Source of the DNA: Thermoflavifilum sp.
GTDB taxonomy: Bacteria; Bacteroidota; Bacteroidia; Chitinophagales; Chitinophagaceae
NCBI GenBank assembly: GCA_023511875.1
Contig: JAIMAQ010000002.1
Coordinates: forward strand, 310,001-374,000
DNA length: 64,000 nucleotides
Reading direction: 5' to 3'
Part shown: in pieces, positions 34,498 to 43,971 of the stretch
Layout of the letters: the number at the start of each line of letters is the position of its first letter
Numbering within the stretch: the stretch's first letter is position 1
Program-made: the position numbers and the translations under genes
Notes under the pieces: model-generated
The model's input: the letters and a program-made list of their open reading frames with translations, nothing else
The model's database searches: none
What the model was told of the DNA's origin: nothing

Positions 34498-35636
34498 TAG
34501 TACTCATTATTGTTTTGGTATTCCTGGCTTTGGGCTATGGCGTGTTGATGATACTGTATCGATATGGATGGCAACATTTGCCAGAATATCGAATATCGAA
34601 AGAGACTTTTGCAGATATACGGGTATCAATCATTATCCCTGCTCGTAATGAAGCCGATCATATTCAGCCATGTCTTCAAGCTATTTGTCGGCAGCACTAT
34701 CCGGCACATCTGATGGAAATCATCGTAGTCGACGATCAATCGACCGACGATACCGCAGCACGTGTATTGGCTGTGCCAGATGCTCGCATTCGACTTTTGC
34801 AATTGCAAGCAGAAGAGCCTGCAAGTGTAGGGCATCGAGCGCCTAAGAAAAAAGCTATTGAAATGGGAATTGCTCATGCACAAGGCGAGCTTATCGTGAC
34901 AACCGATGCTGACTGTGTGGCAGGGCCCAACTGGATTGGTAGCATTGTATCGTTTTACCGGCAACACCAGGCGCAATGCATTGCTGCACCTGTAATTTAT
35001 AGCCGTGAGCAATCTTTTTTCGATATCTTTCAATCGCTCGACTTCATGACCATGCAGGGTATCACAGGGGCAACCGTTCATTTGCATATCGGTACCATGT
35101 GCAATGGTGCTAATTTGGCTTATACCCGTCGGGTTTTTGAAGAAGTTGATGGATTTACAGGAATAGATGGCATTGCTTCTGGCGACGATATGCTGCTGAT
35201 GTATAAGATTTATCATGCCTATCCCGATAGGGTTTTTTACCTGAAATGTAGAGAAAGCATTGTGTATACCTTACCCGTGAAAGGATGGAGATCATTCTGG
35301 CACCAACGATTGCGCTGGGCATCAAAAGCCAATAAGTTTGATGATAAACGATTAACCTACGTATTAGCCGGCGTGTATGTATGGAATTTATGTTTTGTAT
35401 TGCTGGCATTGTTGGGCTTTTATGACTCCTATTGGTGGCTTATTGCAGCCTTTTTGCTGATGTATAAAACCATTGTAGAGTTGTATTTTCTTTTTCCAGT
35501 AGCCAAGTTTTTTCGGAAAAAAAGATTCTTGTGGTATTTTTTTCCGGGACAATTTTTACACATTCCTTATATCGTGAGCGCTGGCTTAGCTGGTGTGTGG
35601 AGCACATATCAGTGGAAAGGCAGGAAGCTGAAATGA
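34494..35636 (+). CDS. Membrane-bound family 2 glycosyltransferase
   Basis: A processive-type GT2. One N-terminal membrane segment (about 1-22) precedes the GT-A domain, which has VSIIIPARNEAD, IIVVDDQSTDDT, the metal-binding TDADC, the GDDML acceptor motif and QRLRW near the end. Three further membrane segments lie at about 290-375. This layout is that of enzymes using nucleotide sugars to glycosylate lipids or build polysaccharides. It is coupled by ATGA overlaps to the hydrolase before and the protein after it. Confidence 0.92.
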   Translation: MIVLIIVLVFLALGYGVLMILYRYGWQHLPEYRISKETFADIRVSIIIPARNEADHIQPCLQAICRQHYPAHLMEIIVVDDQSTDDTAARVLAVPDARIRLLQLQAEEPASVGHRAPKKKAIEMGIAHAQGELIVTTDADCVAGPNWIGSIVSFYRQHQAQCIAAPVIYSREQSFFDIFQSLDFMTMQGITGATVHLHIGTMCNGANLAYTRRVFEEVDGFTGIDGIASGDDMLLMYKIYHAYPDRVFYLKCRESIVYTLPVKGWRSFWHQRLRWASKANKFDDKRLTYVLAGVYVWNLCFVLLALLGFYDSYWWLIAAFLLMYKTIVELYFLFPVAKFFRKKRFLWYFFPGQFLHIPYIVSAGLAGVWSTYQWKGRKLK

Positions 35637-36712
35637 AAAATATGAAAGTAGGCTTTGAATTTTTTTCAACTTCTATCTATCGCCCATGGACAAGCGACGC
35701 TTATTGGTGGCAACTCTTTGGAGAATGTAGGGAAGCCTCAGGCATCGGAAAAGAATGGATGTGGATGGGAGAGGGTAATGTGCCGTCACTTGGGGGTGTG
35801 CAACATTATCCGGTATCCATGATCATGGGTAGGTGGGGAGGATGGCTGTTGCGCTATGGGTGGAAAAAGCATCAGCCCGATGTGGTGTTGTCGGTACATC
35901 GACTCCCACATGTTTATCGGTACATGCCTGTTTGCTTGTGGATGCGACCGGAAGATATCTATCATGCAAAAAGTATGGTAGTGAGGCAACAATATATTCG
36001 AAACTTGCAGCGAAAACTGCAGCCTTATCCACATGTTTGGATATGGCCAGTAAATCCGTCTGTTGAAATAGATGATCGTGTGCAGGTGTTTCATCCGGTT
36101 GCCGAATCGGTATTTCATGCTTATAGTTGGCAGGAAGAGCAGCAAGTACGCCAGCAATATGCTTTTGGTCATCCCTATTTCTTCACTGCGGCCACTCCGG
36201 TGTTTGATGCCCAACGTGTACGGATATGGTTGAAGGCTTTTTCGGTTTTAAAAAAGCGCCTGCAGTCGTCGGTAAAATGGATATGGGTGCTGCATAAGTC
36301 TGATTTTGCCCGAGCTGAGCACCTATTGCGAGGATATCTTTTCCGAAACGATATTTTATTGATCGATGTAGAAAATGTACAACAGCTTGCTTTATTGACG
36401 GCTGCTGCATATGCTTATATAGCTATAGGCCAGCTACGGGATCAATGGCACATGGTATTGGCTTCGATTTATGCTGAAGTGCCTGTTTTGGCCCTAGATC
36501 ATCCTGTATATGCCCAATGGTGTATAGAAGCTGGCCTTTGGATGCGGCAAGAAGATGTGCAAATCATTGCGGCCAATTGGCTAAGGCTCTATCAGGATGA
36601 ATATTGGCGCAAGCAAATGGTAGAAGCTTGCAAGCGTAAACGTGCCAATCATACCCGAGAAAACCTGGTGGCCCAAATAAATAACTTGCTGCATGCATTA
36701 GCAGGTCAATGA
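35633..36712 (+). CDS. Putative glycosyltransferase, GT-B-like
   Basis: A 359-residue soluble protein starting KNMKVGFEFFSTSIYRPW. No signature gives a firm family. A Rossmann-like pattern is visible: VGFEFF at the N-terminus, PDVVLSVHR near residue 85, and a C-terminal half with YFFTAATPVFDAQRVRIWLKAFSVLKKRL, KWIWVLHKSD, and YAYIAIGQLRDQWHMVLASIYAEVPVLAL. That last stretch is like the donor-site region of group 1 (GT4-type) transferases. The ATG overlaps the GT2 stop by four bases, so a shared pathway is likely. The frame is open further upstream but overlaps the GT2 gene. Confidence 0.65.
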   Translation: MKNMKVGFEFFSTSIYRPWTSDAYWWQLFGECREASGIGKEWMWMGEGNVPSLGGVQHYPVSMIMGRWGGWLLRYGWKKHQPDVVLSVHRLPHVYRYMPVCLWMRPEDIYHAKSMVVRQQYIRNLQRKLQPYPHVWIWPVNPSVEIDDRVQVFHPVAESVFHAYSWQEEQQVRQQYAFGHPYFFTAATPVFDAQRVRIWLKAFSVLKKRLQSSVKWIWVLHKSDFARAEHLLRGYLFRNDILLIDVENVQQLALLTAAAYAYIAIGQLRDQWHMVLASIYAEVPVLALDHPVYAQWCIEAGLWMRQEDVQIIAANWLRLYQDEYWRKQMVEACKRKRANHTRENLVAQINNLLHALAGQ

Positions 36713-36752
36713 GTAGCATAGATAGAGAATAGAGGTTGTCGTTGAATGGTAT

Positions 36753-36760
36753 TACCTTTG
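36753..36760 (+). promoter_or_regulatory. -7 promoter element of the gldC operon
   Basis: TACCTTTG is a perfect TAnnTTTG, 25 bases before the gldC ATG. TTG sequences upstream are not at standard spacing. Confidence 0.55.
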
Positions 36761-36785
36761 TAAAAAGATATCAATTTCAAGCCAT

Positions 36786-37136
36786 ATGCAATCATCCCGC
36801 ATTGAGATTCAGGTCACACTCGACCAACAACGCATTCCCGAATCGATCAGCTGGCAAGCTAGCGATACGCCTGTTTCCGATCCGCATGCTGCTAAAGCCA
36901 TGTTGCTTTCGTTTTGGGACCAACAGTCGGCAACTTCTTTACAAATGGATTTGTGGACCAAAGAGATGCGGATGGATGAGATGGCCGATTTTCTATACCA
37001 AACCATGATGGGCATGGCCGATAGTTTTGAACGTGCCACACATCTCACGCAGCTGTCTACTCAATTGAAAAGCTTTGCCCGGCAGTTCATTGAAGAGTTT
37101 GCGCATACCCAGCAACAGCTTTCGTCTAATTCATAA
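36786..37136 (+). CDS. gldC: Gliding motility protein GldC
   Basis: GldC is a small cytoplasmic protein of the Bacteroidota, named from gliding mutants but present in non-gliding species too. Hallmarks are IEIQVTLDQQRIPESISWQASD, AKAMLLSFWD and LWTKEMRMDEMADFLYQTMMGMADSFERAT. Length 116 residues. Its biochemical role is unknown. The yqeY gene starts 10 bases after it and cvpA follows, so all three appear to share a transcript. Other gld genes are not in the window. Confidence 0.92.
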   Translation: MQSSRIEIQVTLDQQRIPESISWQASDTPVSDPHAAKAMLLSFWDQQSATSLQMDLWTKEMRMDEMADFLYQTMMGMADSFERATHLTQLSTQLKSFARQFIEEFAHTQQQLSSNS

Positions 37137-37146
37137 ATTGTGCATC

Positions 37147-37602
37147 ATGGCTTTAGAACAACGTATCAACGAAGAAATAAAATTGGCTATGAAAGCCAGA
37201 AATGAGGGTCGGCTGAGGGCTCTGCGCGCCATTAAATCGGCTATTTTGATTGAAAAAACAGCCGAAGGGCGTAGTGGTGAACTCACCGAGGCCGATGAAA
37301 TACGCATGTTGCAAAAAATGGCCAAACAACGCCGAGAATCACTCGAAATTTATCAACAACAACATCGTGAAGACCTTGCACGCAAAGAAGCTGAAGAACT
37401 GGAGGTAATCGAAACCTTTTTACCTCAACCGATGGATGTACATGAACTGAAAGCCATTTTGCTCGACATCATTCGCCAGGTGGGCGCTAGCAAGCCTGCT
37501 GACATGGGTAAAGTAATGGGAGTGGCTACCCGTCAGTTGGCTGGTAAGGCTGATAACCAAACTATTGCCCACTTGGTAAAAGAGCTCTTGCAGCAAGGCT
37601 AG
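37147..37602 (+). CDS. yqeY: GatB/YqeY domain protein
   Basis: A 151-residue stand-alone YqeY protein, homologous to the tail domain of the GatB amidotransferase subunit that contacts tRNA. It begins ALEQRINEEIKLAMKARNEGRLRALRAIKSAIL, and the C-terminal helical part has EAEELEVIETFLPQPM and DMGKVMGVATRQLAGKADNQTI. The ATG at 37147 is chosen because the frame upstream overlaps gldC and has no similarity. YqeY may assist tRNA-dependent amidation or translation; its role is unproven. Confidence 0.92.
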   Translation: MALEQRINEEIKLAMKARNEGRLRALRAIKSAILIEKTAEGRSGELTEADEIRMLQKMAKQRRESLEIYQQQHREDLARKEAEELEVIETFLPQPMDVHELKAILLDIIRQVGASKPADMGKVMGVATRQLAGKADNQTIAHLVKELLQQG

Positions 37603-37627
37603 GGCTATTGTTTTTTGGCCGCATCAC

Positions 37628-38164
37628 ATGTGGATCGATATCGTTTTTGCCATATGGGTGTTACTAGCCTTGTATAAAGGATTAACACGAGGGCTAGTGA
37701 TGGCTGTTACGTCGTTTGCAGCCTGGATGATAGGATTAGTGGCGGCCTTAAAGCTAAGTGCTGCTTGTGCACAATGGTTGGAAACCCACTGGAACAGGCA
37801 TGTTACTTGGCTACCTGTAGCTGTATTCATCTTATTGTTTTTCTTGACGGCTTTGCTGGTGCATTTGCTGGGTAAGCTGCTCGAAAAAGCGCTGCAAACA
37901 GTTGCTCTGGGATGGCTCAATCGGCTATCGGGTGTACTTCTCTACCTATTTTTGTATCTTATCATGTTTAGCATTTTTTTGTGGTTGGCCAATCAGTTAT
38001 ATCTCATATCGCCTACCACTAAAGCACATTCTGTCGTATATAGCTGGGTTGCTCCATTAGGCCCTGCGGCCATTCATGTTGTTGGTATGTTGATCCCGGC
38101 TGTGAGCCATGTGTTTCAAGACTTGGAGCATTTTTTTACACGCGTAGGGCAACATATTCAGTAG
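37628..38164 (+). CDS. cvpA: CvpA family membrane protein
   Basis: An inner-membrane protein of 178 residues with four hydrophobic segments (about 3-20, 25-48, 60-85 and 98-122). The conserved first segment WIDIVFAIWVLLALYKGLTRGLV is diagnostic of the CvpA/DedE family, which affects envelope stability in other bacteria. A C-terminal tail of about 55 residues follows the last segment. It is 25 bases after yqeY, probably in the same operon. Confidence 0.88.
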   Translation: MWIDIVFAIWVLLALYKGLTRGLVMAVTSFAAWMIGLVAALKLSAACAQWLETHWNRHVTWLPVAVFILLFFLTALLVHLLGKLLEKALQTVALGWLNRLSGVLLYLFLYLIMFSIFLWLANQLYLISPTTKAHSVVYSWVAPLGPAAIHVVGMLIPAVSHVFQDLEHFFTRVGQHIQ

Positions 38165-38268
38165 GTATCCTGGCTACAAAACCTTTTGCAAGGCAAGGCT
38201 TTATGATGATTTCATATACCTGAAAGATAAAAAGTTTATTTTAGCGGCAAAATAATTGGGATTGGGGA

Positions 38269-39039
38269 ATGGATTATGAGATCAAAACACAGGGTAAATT
38301 TAGGTTTGTAGAAGAAGGTGAAGGAGAACCATTGATATTGCTCCATGGCTTGTTTGGAGCTCTAAGTAATTTTAAAGACCTACTCGAATATTTTCGGCAT
38401 TATTGCAAAGTGGTGATCCCCATACTCCCATTGTATGAACTTCATATACTGGACACTTCGGTAGGAGGCTTGGCCAAATATGTACACCGATTTATCGAAG
38501 CTCAGAATTATGGAAAAGTACATCTACTGGGCAATTCGCTTGGTGGTCATGTAGCTTTGATTTATGCTTTGCACCATCCAGAAAACCTGAAAACACTCAT
38601 CCTTACGGGCAGCTCGGGATTATTTGAAAATGGTATGGGAGAAACATACCCCAAGCGTGGCGATTATGAATATATCCGCAAAAAAACAGAATTAACTTTT
38701 TACGATCCACGTATAGCTACTAAGGAACTGGTGGATGAAGTATTTGAAATTGTCAACAATCGGTTTAAAGCCCTGAAAATCATTACCCTCGCCAAGTCGG
38801 CTATCCGAAACAACTTAGGAGAAGAGCTTCGCCAGATTCAGACACCGGTATTACTCATTTGGGGGAAGAATGATACCATTACTCCTCCTCTCGTTGCCGA
38901 GGAATTTCACCGTTTATTGCCTCATTCAGAATTGCATTATATTGATAAATGCGGCCATGCTCCTATGATGGAAGTGCCTGATGAATTTAATGCTATTTTG
39001 CATGATTTCTTGAAACGGCACGCTGATGGCATTAAATAG
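38269..39039 (+). CDS. Alpha/beta hydrolase
   Basis: Cytoplasmic alpha/beta hydrolase of 256 residues: oxyanion loop LHGLFGALSNF, nucleophile Ser in GNSLGG, Asp in IWGKNDTITPP, His in KCGHAPMMEVP. A cap domain (about 125-190) resembles those of carboxylic-ester or C-C bond hydrolases. It opens the envelope biogenesis region but is separated by 65 bases from the CBS gene and may be transcribed on its own. The substrate is unknown. Confidence 0.87.
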   Translation: MDYEIKTQGKFRFVEEGEGEPLILLHGLFGALSNFKDLLEYFRHYCKVVIPILPLYELHILDTSVGGLAKYVHRFIEAQNYGKVHLLGNSLGGHVALIYALHHPENLKTLILTGSSGLFENGMGETYPKRGDYEYIRKKTELTFYDPRIATKELVDEVFEIVNNRFKALKIITLAKSAIRNNLGEELRQIQTPVLLIWGKNDTITPPLVAEEFHRLLPHSELHYIDKCGHAPMMEVPDEFNAILHDFLKRHADGIK

Positions 39040-39104
39040 GCTTTTGGCTAAACAGAGCAATAGGCATATATAGAAATCCGTTAATCTTGCATTAAATTGC
39101 GTTT

Positions 39105-39770
39105 ATGGTAGTGCGCGAGATATTATCTGCTCAGTTAGTTCCTCTCTACCCTCAACAGCGGGTGGCTGATGCTTTGGCCAATATGCAGCTCTTTCACGTA
39201 AGAGAATTGCCCGTAGTGGCTGAAGAGCGTGCTGAATATCTAGGCATTGCCGAAGAATCAACATTGCAACAGCTCTCACCTTCTACACTCATCGCTACCA
39301 TTCCTCTGGGTGCACAAAAGCCAGTTATTGAAGCACACGCCCACGTGCTGGAAGTACTCCGGATATATCAAGAAAATAAAATGTCTATTCTTCCTGTAGT
39401 AGATGAAAATGGCCGATATCTCGGAACGGTTACTTCCGATACCTTGCTGGAAGGGCTTGCACGTATCATGAACGTACATGAGCCTGGAGCTTTATTGCAT
39501 TTACAACTGGCCACGCATGATTACATGCTTTCCGATATTGCTCGCCTAGCCGAAATGAATGATGTGCTTATCTTAGATGTATACACTCTTTACGACAGCA
39601 TGCATGATATCGTGAATGTATTTATCAAAACCAATCGTATGGACATCAGTTCTTTTGTGGCCACACTGTCTCGGTATCATTATCAACTTGTGCAGATCTT
39701 TGCTCCTGAGTCTTCTATCAACAGCTTGCGAGATAATTATGATATGCTCATGAATTACATCAACATGTAA
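39105..39770 (+). CDS. CBS-domain protein
   Basis: A 221-residue protein with a pair of CBS motifs, which commonly bind adenine nucleotides: residues about 1-55 (FHVRELPVVAEERAEYLGI) and 72-125 (NKMSILPVVDENGRYLGTVTSDTLLEGL). A C-terminal domain of about 90 residues with an ACT-like secondary structure pattern follows. It heads the cluster with a BamA-like protein, nadK and uppS, an order I recall as common in Bacteroidota. TAATCTTG (39082-39089) is one mismatch from the -7 consensus. The regulated partner is unknown. Confidence 0.87.
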   Translation: MVVREILSAQLVPLYPQQRVADALANMQLFHVRELPVVAEERAEYLGIAEESTLQQLSPSTLIATIPLGAQKPVIEAHAHVLEVLRIYQENKMSILPVVDENGRYLGTVTSDTLLEGLARIMNVHEPGALLHLQLATHDYMLSDIARLAEMNDVLILDVYTLYDSMHDIVNVFIKTNRMDISSFVATLSRYHYQLVQIFAPESSINSLRDNYDMLMNYINM

Positions 39771-39795
39771 ACCTTTTCCCTTGCTGTTGATATTC

Positions 39796-41253
39796 GTGAA
39801 GGATGTAAGGCATCATTTCAGAATCGTATTATACATTTTCTTATTGTGCACAGTATCGTATAAATCCTTGTTGGGTCAACAATCCGAACTTTCTCCTGTA
39901 GTAGGTGTCGTGCAAATACCCGATAGTGCTCTGCATAGAAGTATGCTCATCATCAGGCATGTGGAAATTGAAGGAAATAAAAAGACCAATGATGCCATCA
40001 TCTTGCGTGAGCTAAATCTGCATCCGGGAGATACATTAAATTCGCACGATGCTCCTCGCCTGCTGGAAGAAGCTCGGCAACGCGTAATCAATACTTCTCT
40101 TTTTTTGAGTGTAAATGTGTTTTTAAAGAATTTATCGGGTAATCAGGTAGATGTAGTAGTACTGGTTGCCGAACGATGGTATGTTTTCCCTGTACCTATC
40201 TTTAGCCTTGCCGATCGAAATTTTAATGTATGGTGGGTAGAGCATCATCATCAGCTCAACCGAGTAAATTATGGGATTAATTTTTTAGACAACAATCTTA
40301 CTGGAAATAACGATCAACTCATTTTTACCATTCAAAGCGGATATACCTACAAATATGCTATAGCCTATAATTTGCCTTATTTCGACAAAGTCATGCATGC
40401 AGGATTGGGTTTGGTAGCGGGTTATAATCGCAATCGAGAAGTGAATTATATCACGAGCAACAACAAACAAGTGTATGTGAAAACTCCAGAATTTATTTAC
40501 AAAAATTGGTATGGAGGAATTCAGTTTTCTTATCGAAAAAACATTCGTACTCGTCATTTGCTTTCTCTAACATATCGCGATTTATCGATAGCAGATACCG
40601 TGAGGATTTTAAACCCCGATTATTTGCCAGCAGGCACTACTCATCAGCGTTATATGGAATTAAGATATCGCTTCAGCTATACTGGTGCTGATAATTGGGC
40701 CTATCCTTTGCGCGGATTTAATTTTATTGCCGATCTTTCTCAACAAGGTTTTGGGTGGCTTGGTCGGGTACATCTTTCACAGCTACAATTGATCACGGCT
40801 TATTATCGACCCTTATTCTCAAAAATTTATTTAGCTGTGGGATTTCGTACCCAAATACAATTGCCCGCACATCAACCTTATTTCTTACGGCAAAGCATGG
40901 GGTATTATGAAAATTACCTCAGAGGTCTGGAATACAATGTGGTAGATGCAAGTGCATTTGGCATTTTAAAAACCAATTTGAAATACCAAATCGGTAAATG
41001 GAATATTCATTTGCCTGTAATTCCCGATAAATTTGCACACGTGCCGCTGGCTGTGTATCTAAAACTGTATGCCGATGTGGGTTATGCCTATGATCCTTAT
41101 CGAGAAAATAGTTATCTCAGCAATAAATGGTTATTCACAAAAGGAGTGGGCATCGATGTGGTCACTTTTTATGATGTTCGATTGCGAATAGAATATAGCT
41201 TCAATCAGTTCGGGCAAAATGGCCTATTTTTACATACCAAATCTGAATTATAA
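39796..41253 (+). CDS. BamA/TamA-like outer-membrane protein (short, with POTRA domain)
   Basis: An Omp85-superfamily protein. A signal peptide (ending around SLLGQ) is followed by one POTRA domain (HVEIEGNKKTNDAIILRELNLHPGDTL, about 55-130) and a beta-barrel with repeated amphipathic strands ending in RLRIEYSFNQFGQNGLFL. It is much shorter than BamA (about 485 residues), with a single POTRA. There is no ATG before residue 50; GTG at 39796, or TTG at 39781, must be used to keep the signal peptide. It may be a specialised insertase or a lipid/protein export barrel. Confidence 0.82.
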   Translation: MKDVRHHFRIVLYIFLLCTVSYKSLLGQQSELSPVVGVVQIPDSALHRSMLIIRHVEIEGNKKTNDAIILRELNLHPGDTLNSHDAPRLLEEARQRVINTSLFLSVNVFLKNLSGNQVDVVVLVAERWYVFPVPIFSLADRNFNVWWVEHHHQLNRVNYGINFLDNNLTGNNDQLIFTIQSGYTYKYAIAYNLPYFDKVMHAGLGLVAGYNRNREVNYITSNNKQVYVKTPEFIYKNWYGGIQFSYRKNIRTRHLLSLTYRDLSIADTVRILNPDYLPAGTTHQRYMELRYRFSYTGADNWAYPLRGFNFIADLSQQGFGWLGRVHLSQLQLITAYYRPLFSKIYLAVGFRTQIQLPAHQPYFLRQSMGYYENYLRGLEYNVVDASAFGILKTNLKYQIGKWNIHLPVIPDKFAHVPLAVYLKLYADVGYAYDPYRENSYLSNKWLFTKGVGIDVVTFYDVRLRIEYSFNQFGQNGLFLHTKSEL

Positions 41254-41274
41254 CACAGTTTCGCTTCTGATAGC

Positions 41275-42153
41275 ATGCAGATAGCCCTTTATAGTCGAAA
41301 TTTTTCACCTGAAGACCAGGCCGATGTGCAATTGCTAATCCATATCTTGCATGAACATGGCATGAAGTTATGGCTGTATGCAGCTTGGTACGAACAAACG
41401 CGTAAATACATTCAATGGCCACAAAAACCTGAATTGTTTCGTACTGCACAAGAGTTGCATAACGATATCAGCTGCCTCATTAGCCTGGGTGGTGATGGCA
41501 CCTTACTCGACACCCTTTGTTTAGTGCGTGATAGCCAAATTCCAGTAATTGGCGTAAACATGGGTCGGCTGGGATTTTTAGCCAATATTGGTCGGGAAAT
41601 GATTGGCCGAATGGCAGAAGCCTTGCTGGCACATGATTATGTGATTGAACAGCGAACGCTTTTGCATCTTGATGCCAGCATTCCTCTATTTGGCGATGTG
41701 CCCTATGCCTTAAACGATTTTACTTTGCATAAGAAAGATGCTTCATCCATGATTCGTATCCATGCTTTTCTGAATGGAGAGTTTCTCAATACGTATTGGG
41801 CCGATGGGCTCATTGTAGCCACTCCTACAGGATCTACGGCTTATTCGCTCAGTTGTGGAGGGCCTATTTTATTGCCTGAAGCCGGCGGATTTGTAGTAAC
41901 TCCCGTAGCGCCGCATAACCTTAACGTACGACCCCTGGTTGTGCCCGACGATGCCGTGATTTCTTTTGAAATAGAAGGCCGTAGTGAACATTTTCTTTGC
42001 ACGCTCGATGCACGAATGGAAACCATAACTAGTGAAGTAAAAATGGCTATACGCAAAGAAGATTTTACATTAAACCTCATCAGGCTGCAAGAGAATAATT
42101 TTTTGGAAACGCTTCGCAACAAATTGTTTTGGGGCATCGATAAGCGAAATTAA
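41275..42153 (+). CDS. nadK: NAD kinase
   Basis: Phosphorylates NAD to NADP using ATP. The hallmark GGDGT is at 72-76 (LISLGGDGTLLDT), followed by GVNMGRLGFLANI and the NAD-binding WADGLIVATPTGSTAYSLSCGGPIL. The length of 292 residues is normal. It follows the BamA-like gene by 21 bases and precedes the DUF6089-like gene in the same orientation, so it is probably part of the envelope cluster transcript although its function is metabolic. Confidence 0.96.
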   Translation: MQIALYSRNFSPEDQADVQLLIHILHEHGMKLWLYAAWYEQTRKYIQWPQKPELFRTAQELHNDISCLISLGGDGTLLDTLCLVRDSQIPVIGVNMGRLGFLANIGREMIGRMAEALLAHDYVIEQRTLLHLDASIPLFGDVPYALNDFTLHKKDASSMIRIHAFLNGEFLNTYWADGLIVATPTGSTAYSLSCGGPILLPEAGGFVVTPVAPHNLNVRPLVVPDDAVISFEIEGRSEHFLCTLDARMETITSEVKMAIRKEDFTLNLIRLQENNFLETLRNKLFWGIDKRN

Positions 42154-42215
42154 ACATGCCTGTATACCAAAATGCTGCTTTCGGCGTTAGAGTATGCAGT
42201 TTGTTGCAATTGGTT

Positions 42216-43094
42216 ATGAACACATTGGCTCGGTTTATTGGATCTGTTTGCTGCATTTTCTGGATTGTCAATATCTACCAGGCATCAGCACAAATTAGCC
42301 CACGGTCATATCAAGCACTCGCATATACAGCAGAAATGGGTATTGCTGCTGGTGGGGCAGAATATTTTGGAGATCTAAACACCCATTATGGCTGGCATGC
42401 AGTGAAAGCTTCAGGAGGAATTTTTTATCGGAAACTGTTTAGCCCATATGTTGCGGCCCGCATTGAGGGTGAAATAGCTATGCTGGGTTATTCAGATGTA
42501 TACAACAAAAACGTTTATCAGCACACCCGCAACCTGAGTTTCAACACCACTATCTGGGAGCTCACGTTGATGGGAGAGTTTAATTTTTTCCGCTTTATTC
42601 CTGGTAGTGATGATCATCGTTTTACCCCTTATATTGCCTTTGGGATTGGAGTTTTTCATTTCAACCCGTATGCCTATTATCAAGGGCAGAAATACTATTT
42701 GCAGCCACTTGGTACGGAGGGGCAGGGTTCGTTTTTGTATCCTGATCGCAAGCCTTATGCCTTGCAAGCACTTTGTTTTCCCGTAGGGGCAGGCATAAAA
42801 TATAACTTAAGCAGCAGCTTGAATATTGGATTAGAAGCTATTCATCGTTTCACGACTACTGATTATCTCGATGATGTCAGTAAAACTTATGTGGGTATAA
42901 CGGCTTTTCCACCCAAGCCCAATGGACAACCTTCTATAGCCGCCATTTTGCAGGATAGATCGAATTGGAATGGTCAGCCGGCCATAGGTACACCAGGAAG
43001 GCAGCGGGGCAATAGCCTCACCAAAGACCAGTATATTTTTGTTCAGCTCACCCTTTCTGTATTGCTCAGCACTTACCGGTGCCCGACGATGTAA
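42216..43094 (+). CDS. DUF6089-like outer-membrane protein
   Basis: An exported protein of about 292 residues with a signal peptide (MNTLARFIGSVCCIFWIV, ending at ASAQ) and a beta-rich OmpA-like barrel pattern: AEMGIAAGGAEYFGDLN, YVAARIEGEIAML, FTPYIAFGIGVFHFNPYAYY and YNLSSSLNIGLEAIHRFTTTDYLDD. This matches a Bacteroidota family I recall as DUF6089, often located before uppS-bamA as here. The frame is open from 42156, but the ATG at 42216 gives a normal signal peptide. Its function is unknown. Confidence 0.8.
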   Translation: MNTLARFIGSVCCIFWIVNIYQASAQISPRSYQALAYTAEMGIAAGGAEYFGDLNTHYGWHAVKASGGIFYRKLFSPYVAARIEGEIAMLGYSDVYNKNVYQHTRNLSFNTTIWELTLMGEFNFFRFIPGSDDHRFTPYIAFGIGVFHFNPYAYYQGQKYYLQPLGTEGQGSFLYPDRKPYALQALCFPVGAGIKYNLSSSLNIGLEAIHRFTTTDYLDDVSKTYVGITAFPPKPNGQPSIAAILQDRSNWNGQPAIGTPGRQRGNSLTKDQYIFVQLTLSVLLSTYRCPTM

Positions 43095-43152
43095 GGGCGG
43101 TTAAACTTGTGTTAAAAGGCAGCCCCACACGGCATTCCAGCCGATATTAGGA

Positions 43153-43160
43153 TATATTTG
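43153..43160 (+). promoter_or_regulatory. -7 promoter element of uppS
   Basis: TATATTTG matches TAnnTTTG, 37 bases before the uppS ATG, in the 103-base gap after the DUF6089-like gene. It suggests an internal transcription start for uppS-bamA-ompH. Confidence 0.55.
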
Positions 43161-43197
43161 CAACTTTGCCGACTTTTGCGAAACAAGCAAGGTCCAC

Positions 43198-43971
43198 ATG
43201 CCAGATCGTTTCACACGTAAAGACCAGATTGACCCTCGTAAGCTGCCCCGGCATATTGCGATTATCATGGATGGCAATGGCCGCTGGGCAAAGGAACGTG
43301 GCAAAGACCGCGTGTATGGCCATCATGAAGGGGTACAAAGTGTAAAAAGTGTGGTAGAGGGTTGTGCCGAATTGGGTATTCCTTATTTGACCTTATACGC
43401 CTTTTCTACAGAAAACTGGGAGCGCCCAACAGAGGAAGTGAATGGCATCATGGAGCTATTGGTAAGTACCTTACATCAAGAAATAGATGCCCTTCGTGAA
43501 CATAATATTCGACTGCATGTGATCGGAGATTTGAACATGTTACCGCCTGTATGCAAGCAGGAAGTACAAGAAGCCATTCAGCTCACTGCTAGGCATGACG
43601 GATTACATTTGATCATTGCATTGAGTTATAGCTCGCGTTGGGAAATTGTACAAGCAGTTAAACAATTGGCAGCCGATGTGCGTGCCGGAAAGCTAAAACC
43701 CGAAGAGATCGATCAGCATATTTTTGGTCAATACCTTTGTACGGCTGCATTTCCTGATCCCGAGCTGCTTATCCGCACCAGTGGCGAATATCGCATCAGC
43801 AATTTTTTGCTTTATCAGATCGCTTACGCAGAACTGTATTTTACACCTACACTATGGCCTGATTTCAGGAAAGAAAACCTGTATGAAGCCATCTTAGATT
43901 TCCAATCTAGAGAAAGAAGATTTGGAAAAACGAGCGAACAAATTCAACAGAATGAAGAGATGTTTTCGTAA
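43198..43971 (+). CDS. uppS: Isoprenyl transferase (undecaprenyl diphosphate synthase)
   Basis: Cis-prenyltransferase making the C55 lipid carrier for peptidoglycan and surface glycans. Catalytic Asp25 is in HIAIIMDGNGRWAKERG. Further conserved parts are YAFSTENWERP and, near the end, DPELLIRTSGEYRISNFLLYQIAYAELYFTPTLWPDF. Length 257 residues. The end of the gene overlaps the likely ATG of bamA by 20 bases, linking lipid-carrier synthesis to outer-membrane assembly in one transcript. Confidence 0.97.
   Translation: MPDRFTRKDQIDPRKLPRHIAIIMDGNGRWAKERGKDRVYGHHEGVQSVKSVVEGCAELGIPYLTLYAFSTENWERPTEEVNGIMELLVSTLHQEIDALREHNIRLHVIGDLNMLPPVCKQEVQEAIQLTARHDGLHLIIALSYSSRWEIVQAVKQLAADVRAGKLKPEEIDQHIFGQYLCTAAFPDPELLIRTSGEYRISNFLLYQIAYAELYFTPTLWPDFRKENLYEAILDFQSRERRFGKTSEQIQQNEEMFS

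Noticed and set aside
38175-38205. Weak palindrome after cvpA as a terminator
   Set aside because: The stem is short and no T-run follows directly.
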